Origin: Novacetimonas hansenii JCM 7643
Lineage (GTDB): Bacteria; Pseudomonadota; Alphaproteobacteria; Acetobacterales; Acetobacteraceae
Assembly (NCBI RefSeq): GCF_000964405.1
Contig: NZ_BANE01000012.1
Coordinates: forward strand, 1-34,399
Direction: 5' to 3'
DNA length: 34,399 nucleotides
This document shows, one piece after another, positions 33,284 to 34,399 of this stretch (positions are counted from its first letter, which is position 1; every line of letters starts with the position of its first letter). Both the position numbers and the translations under genes were made by a program. The notes under the pieces were generated by a model that was not told the origin of the DNA, did not search any database, and saw only the letters and a list, made by a program, of their open reading frames with translations.

Positions 33284-34192
33284 ATGACCGCCACGCCATT
33301 CGTCCCCCCCCTGTTTGACAAGCTGGTCATCATTGGACCGGGCCTGATCGGTTCGTCCATCCTGCGCCGTGCGATGATGGACCGTGACATTGCGCGTGAA
33401 ATCGTCGCCAGCGATATCGACCCGAAGGTCTGTGCGCGCGTGCGTGAACTCGGCATTGCCGACCAGGTGGAGCCCGACGCCACACAGGCGGTGCGGGATG
33501 CGGACTGCGTGATCCTGTGCGTGCCGGTGGGCGTGATTGGCGAGGTCGCGGCACAGGTCGTCCCGGCCATGAAACCCGGCGCGATCCTGAGCGAGGTGGG
33601 ATCGACCAAGGTTTCGGTCATCAACGCCGTACTGCCCGCGCTGGCGTCACGCCCCGATATCGCCTTCGTCCCCGCGCACCCGATGGCGGGGACGGAATAT
33701 TCCGGCCCCGACGCGGGGTTTCCCAGCCTGTTTGAAAACCGCTGGTGCCTGCTTCTGCCGTTGCAGGACACGCCCGCCGATGCGGTGGCGCGGATTTGCG
33801 CCATGTGGGAGGCGATGGGCGCGCGCCTGCGCACCATGACGCCCGAACATCATGACCGGGTGTGCGCCATCGTCAGCCACCTGCCGCACCTGCTGGCGTT
33901 CACCATCTGCGGCACGGCGGATGACCTGGCGGATGAAACACGTTCCGAAGTGCTGGATTTCGCGGCATCGGGCTTTCGCGATTTCACCCGCATCGCGGCG
34001 TCCGACCCGACGATGTGGCGTGACATCTTCCTGAACAACCGCGAAGCACTGCTGGAGATGCTTGAACGTTTCATGACCGACGCACAGGTCATGGCCGACG
34101 CCATCCGCAGGGGCGACGACACGATCATCGTCGATCGCATCGCACGCGGGCGCGCCATCCGGCGCACCCTCATTGAAAACCATCAGGCCTGA
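33284..34192 (+). CDS. tyrA: Prephenate/cyclohexadienyl dehydrogenase (TyrA family)
   Basis: A 302-residue NAD-dependent dehydrogenase of tyrosine synthesis that oxidatively decarboxylates prephenate or arogenate. LVIIGPGLIGSSILRRA is the nucleotide-binding motif, ILSEVGSTK and FVPAHPMAGTEYSG are substrate-side segments, with His in HPMAG the likely catalytic residue, and SHLPHLLAF follows in the helical domain. It lies 39 bp after hpnL on the same strand. Which of the two substrates is used cannot be read from sequence. Confidence 0.9.
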   Translation: MTATPFVPPLFDKLVIIGPGLIGSSILRRAMMDRDIAREIVASDIDPKVCARVRELGIADQVEPDATQAVRDADCVILCVPVGVIGEVAAQVVPAMKPGAILSEVGSTKVSVINAVLPALASRPDIAFVPAHPMAGTEYSGPDAGFPSLFENRWCLLLPLQDTPADAVARICAMWEAMGARLRTMTPEHHDRVCAIVSHLPHLLAFTICGTADDLADETRSEVLDFAASGFRDFTRIAASDPTMWRDIFLNNREALLEMLERFMTDAQVMADAIRRGDDTIIVDRIARGRAIRRTLIENHQA

Positions 34193-34216
34193 TCGTCAGG
34201 GCTGATCATCAGGGCT
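34181..34216 (+). repeat. Three imperfect 13-bp tandem units across the tyrA stop
   Basis: Units CATCAGGCCTGAT, CGTCAGGGCTGAT and CATCAGGGCTG follow directly. The stop codon lies in the first unit. It may be a recent slippage duplication extending the 3' end. Confidence 0.6.
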
Positions 34217-34320
34217 GCGGCCCCTTCTGGCTGTTTCGTAAAAATACTGCCGGTCACAGGGCAGAAAGAAGAGGTTTGGGGGCAGGAGGCTTGAGAGACT
34301 GTCTGGAAAGTCACCCTCGA

Positions 34321-34399
34321 TAACATACTGAAATCCTAAAGGTTTTTTGTGAAGATTTTTCCAAAAAGCTTCGAAAGACGCCGCCTTTTTGAAAAAAGG
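34321..34399 (+). repeat. Dispersed AT-rich repeat, copy D (cut by window end)
   Basis: Starts TAACATACTGAAAT, contains an imperfect AAGCTT hairpin (GAAGATTTTT/AAAAAGCTTC) and runs into GCCGCCTTTTTGAAAAAAGG, the start of the second hairpin. It joins in one copy the parts seen in copies A and B, so it gives the fullest picture of the element. Confidence 0.75.

Noticed and set aside
1-34399. CRISPR array
   Set aside because: No regularly spaced direct repeats of about 25-37 bp with unique spacers were seen; the repeats present are hairpin elements or short tandem units.

Overview
The window looks like chromosome from an acetic acid bacterium (Acetobacteraceae, most likely Komagataeibacter or Gluconacetobacter; this is inference). 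The basis is a GC-rich backbone with a complete hpnA-G hopanoid operon, a phosphoketolase/acetate kinase pair, and AT-rich hairpin repeats between genes. An AT-rich integrated element fills the first 8.6 kb.

Bases 1-8622 are the right part of a mobile element inserted at the 3' end of a tRNA-Leu(UAA) gene (8623-8711). It carries a DnaQ-like exonuclease-fold protein that lacks a catalytic Asp, a repeat-rich candidate origin, an AEP-type primase/replication protein, two paralogous candidate small RNA genes in tandem, a small ribbon-helix-helix-like protein, a very AT-rich 845-residue AlbA_2/STAND NTPase/TPR protein that resembles anti-phage NLR-like proteins, and a tyrosine integrase beside the tRNA. 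The left boundary is outside the window.

Bases 8811-12803 (minus strand) are a tightly packed operon. It encodes a polyamine-type ABC ATPase with all nucleotide-binding motifs degenerate, a PotD-like binding protein, a half-size permease, a YcgN-like cysteine-cluster protein and a YgjP-like metallopeptidase. Divergent from it are a YqjD/ElaB-like protein and a YqjE-like membrane protein (12903-13632). Next comes a MarR-controlled tripartite efflux operon (13829-19196): MarR, FUSC pump, DUF1656 protein, HlyD-type adaptor and NodT-type outer membrane factor, ending in a strong terminator.

Bases 19517-23129 (minus) hold phosphoketolase and acetate kinase, which together turn sugar phosphates into acetyl phosphate and then acetate plus ATP. 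Bases 23130-23684 are non-coding and packed with dispersed hairpin repeats. Bases 23685-31984 (minus) are the hopanoid operon hpnA-hpnB-hpnC-hpnD-hpnE-shc-hpnG: HpnC, HpnD and HpnE make squalene, Shc cyclises it, and HpnG, HpnA and HpnB act on the hopanoid product or side chain. A divergent hpnL membrane protein and a prephenate dehydrogenase (tyrA family) follow, and the window ends inside another copy of the dispersed repeat.

The most promising undescribed items are the AlbA_2-STAND-TPR gene on the tRNA-inserted element, the twin small RNA modules with a shared operator-like motif, and the intact but catalytically degenerate ABC operon.
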